The notes under the pieces: model-generated
Databases searched by the model: none
What the model saw: the letters and a program-made list of their open reading frames with translations, nothing else
What the model was told of the DNA's origin: nothing
In this document: positions 63,355-64,000 of the stretch, piece by piece
Layout: each line of letters opens with the position of its first letter
How positions within the stretch are numbered: the stretch's first letter is position 1
Source of the DNA: Pedobacter steynii
GTDB taxonomy: Bacteria; Bacteroidota; Bacteroidia; Sphingobacteriales; Sphingobacteriaceae
NCBI RefSeq assembly: GCF_900103665.1
Contig: NZ_FNGY01000001.1
Span: 372,001 to 436,000 of the forward strand
Length of the DNA: 64,000 nt
Direction of reading: 5' to 3'
Program-made: the position numbers and the translations under genes

Positions 63355-63383
63355 AAAACCCCGCAATTCGCGGGGTTTTTTGT
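63355..63383 (+). terminator. Intrinsic terminator of pnp
   Basis: AAAACCCCGC and GCGGGGTTTT form a 10-bp stem with loop AATTC, followed by TT-rich sequence, 10 bp past the pnp stop. Confidence 0.85.
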
Positions 63384-63438
63384 TTTAAAACAGCTTTATT
63401 TTTTATATTTACTTCGTTAACATTAAAACCTGTTGATC

Positions 63439-64000
63439 ATGAAACACCTCATTGCTCCTTCCTTACTTGCCGCTGATTTTGCGAACCTTCAGCGTGATAT
63501 TGAGATGGTCAATTCCAGTGAAGCAGACTGGTTCCATGTAGATGTGATGGATGGTGTTTTTGTACCCAATATCTCTTTTGGTTTTCCAGTGATGGAAGCG
63601 ATAAAGAAACATGCCACAAAGCCGCTGGACGTACATTTGATGATCGTAAATCCCGATCAGTACGTTGAACGTTTTGCTGCAGCAGGGGCAACGGTAATTA
63701 CCGTTCATTATGAAGCGTGTACACACCTCCACAGAACAGTCCAGGCAATTCATGCGGCAGGTTGCAAGGCAGGAGTGGCCCTGAATCCGCATACTCCGGT
63801 AGCGCTGTTAAAAGATATTCTTGCAGATCTGGACCTGGTATTGATTATGTCGGTAAATCCGGGTTTTGGCGGACAACAATTTATCCCCAATACCCTGAAT
63901 AAACTGAGAGAGCTGAAAGCGATGGCAGCCACACTAAATCCGGACCTGATCATTGAAGTGGACGGAGGGGTAGGCATCCATAACCTCGGTGATTTAATCC
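63439..64000 (+). CDS. rpe: Ribulose-phosphate 3-epimerase, 3'-truncated by the window edge
   Basis: The frame from ATG 63439 stays open to the window end, giving 187 residues of an expected 215-220. It begins MKHLIAPSLLAADFANL and shows the TIM-barrel epimerase motifs: DWFHVDVMDGVFVPNISFG with a metal-binding His and the catalytic Asp, KPLDVHLMIVNPDQYVERF, ITVHYEA, VALNPHTP, VLIMSVNPGFGGQQFIP and the phosphate-binding region IEVDGGVG.IHN. It interconverts ribulose-5-phosphate and xylulose-5-phosphate in the pentose phosphate pathway. No antisense ORF here is credible. Confidence 0.95.
   Translation, partial: MKHLIAPSLLAADFANLQRDIEMVNSSEADWFHVDVMDGVFVPNISFGFPVMEAIKKHATKPLDVHLMIVNPDQYVERFAAAGATVITVHYEACTHLHRTVQAIHAAGCKAGVALNPHTPVALLKDILADLDLVLIMSVNPGFGGQQFIPNTLNKLRELKAMAATLNPDLIIEVDGGVGIHNLGDLI

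Noticed and set aside
1..64000. CRISPR arrays, insertion sequences, rRNA operons or an integrase
   Set aside because: I looked for regular spacer-repeat patterns, transposase motifs, rRNA and tyrosine recombinase signatures and saw none in the window.

Overview
The window looks like a chromosome segment of a Bacteroidota soil or freshwater bacterium of the Sphingobacteriaceae, most likely Pedobacter or a close relative. The grounds are two SusC/SusD systems, lyases closely resembling heparinase III of Pedobacter heparinus, a giant one-protein hybrid two-component regulator, A-rich translation starts and promoters of the Bacteroidota type TAnnTTTG. No database search was possible; family names come from motifs recognised in the translations.

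Layout. (1) 1-7 kb: the 3' end of a three-gene cassette that may be of viral origin (an open-ended protein, a DUF1360 membrane protein, a small NCCG protein), then unrelated genes: a methyltransferase, a DUF4242 protein, a TlpA-like thioredoxin, a NYN-domain protein and a lipoprotein. (2) 6.8-19.2 kb: a first polysaccharide utilisation locus (SusC, SusD, two surface lipoproteins, a GH38-like glycosidase), bracketed on both sides by copies of one DJ-1/PfpI gene, broken on the left and intact on the right. (3) 19.3-22.1 kb: three orphan secreted proteins between a short repeat of tRNA-Ser flanking sequence and a decayed tRNA-Ser gene. (4) 22.2-48.5 kb: a large glycosaminoglycan (heparin/heparan-sulfate type) utilisation locus. 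Its minus-strand operons hold GH88-PL12 and PL12-PL12-GH29. Its plus-strand operon holds two ferritin-like proteins, SusC, SusD, a sulfatase, a DUF4962-type heparinase II/III-like lyase and a hybrid two-component regulator. A ROK kinase and an MFS sugar transporter follow separately. (5) 48.6-52.4 kb: a small accessory segment (RhuM-Fic protein, DUF4267 and membrane proteins, Crp-like regulator) between a tRNA-Ser 3'-end fragment and an apparently usable tRNA-Ser(UGA). (6) 52.4-64 kb: core genome: YihY, hotdog thioesterase, MltG, PASTA protein, Ddl, an outer-membrane barrel, MATE, a second thioesterase, rpsO, pnp and the start of rpe.

How the genes fit together. In the large locus SusC/SusD would bind and import sulfated uronic-acid oligosaccharides, with PL12 and the DUF4962 enzyme cutting by beta-elimination, the sulfatase desulfating, and GH88 removing the unsaturated uronate. 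The freed amino sugar could be imported by the MFS protein and phosphorylated by the ROK kinase. The hybrid regulator probably senses an oligosaccharide in the periplasm. A 74-bp element, 64/74 identical and with a 35-bp perfect core, lies at nearly the same distance upstream of both minus-strand lyase operons and is the best candidate for its target. The repeated tRNA-Ser 3' ends suggest that several of these blocks arrived by integration at one tRNA site, although no integrase remains in the window.
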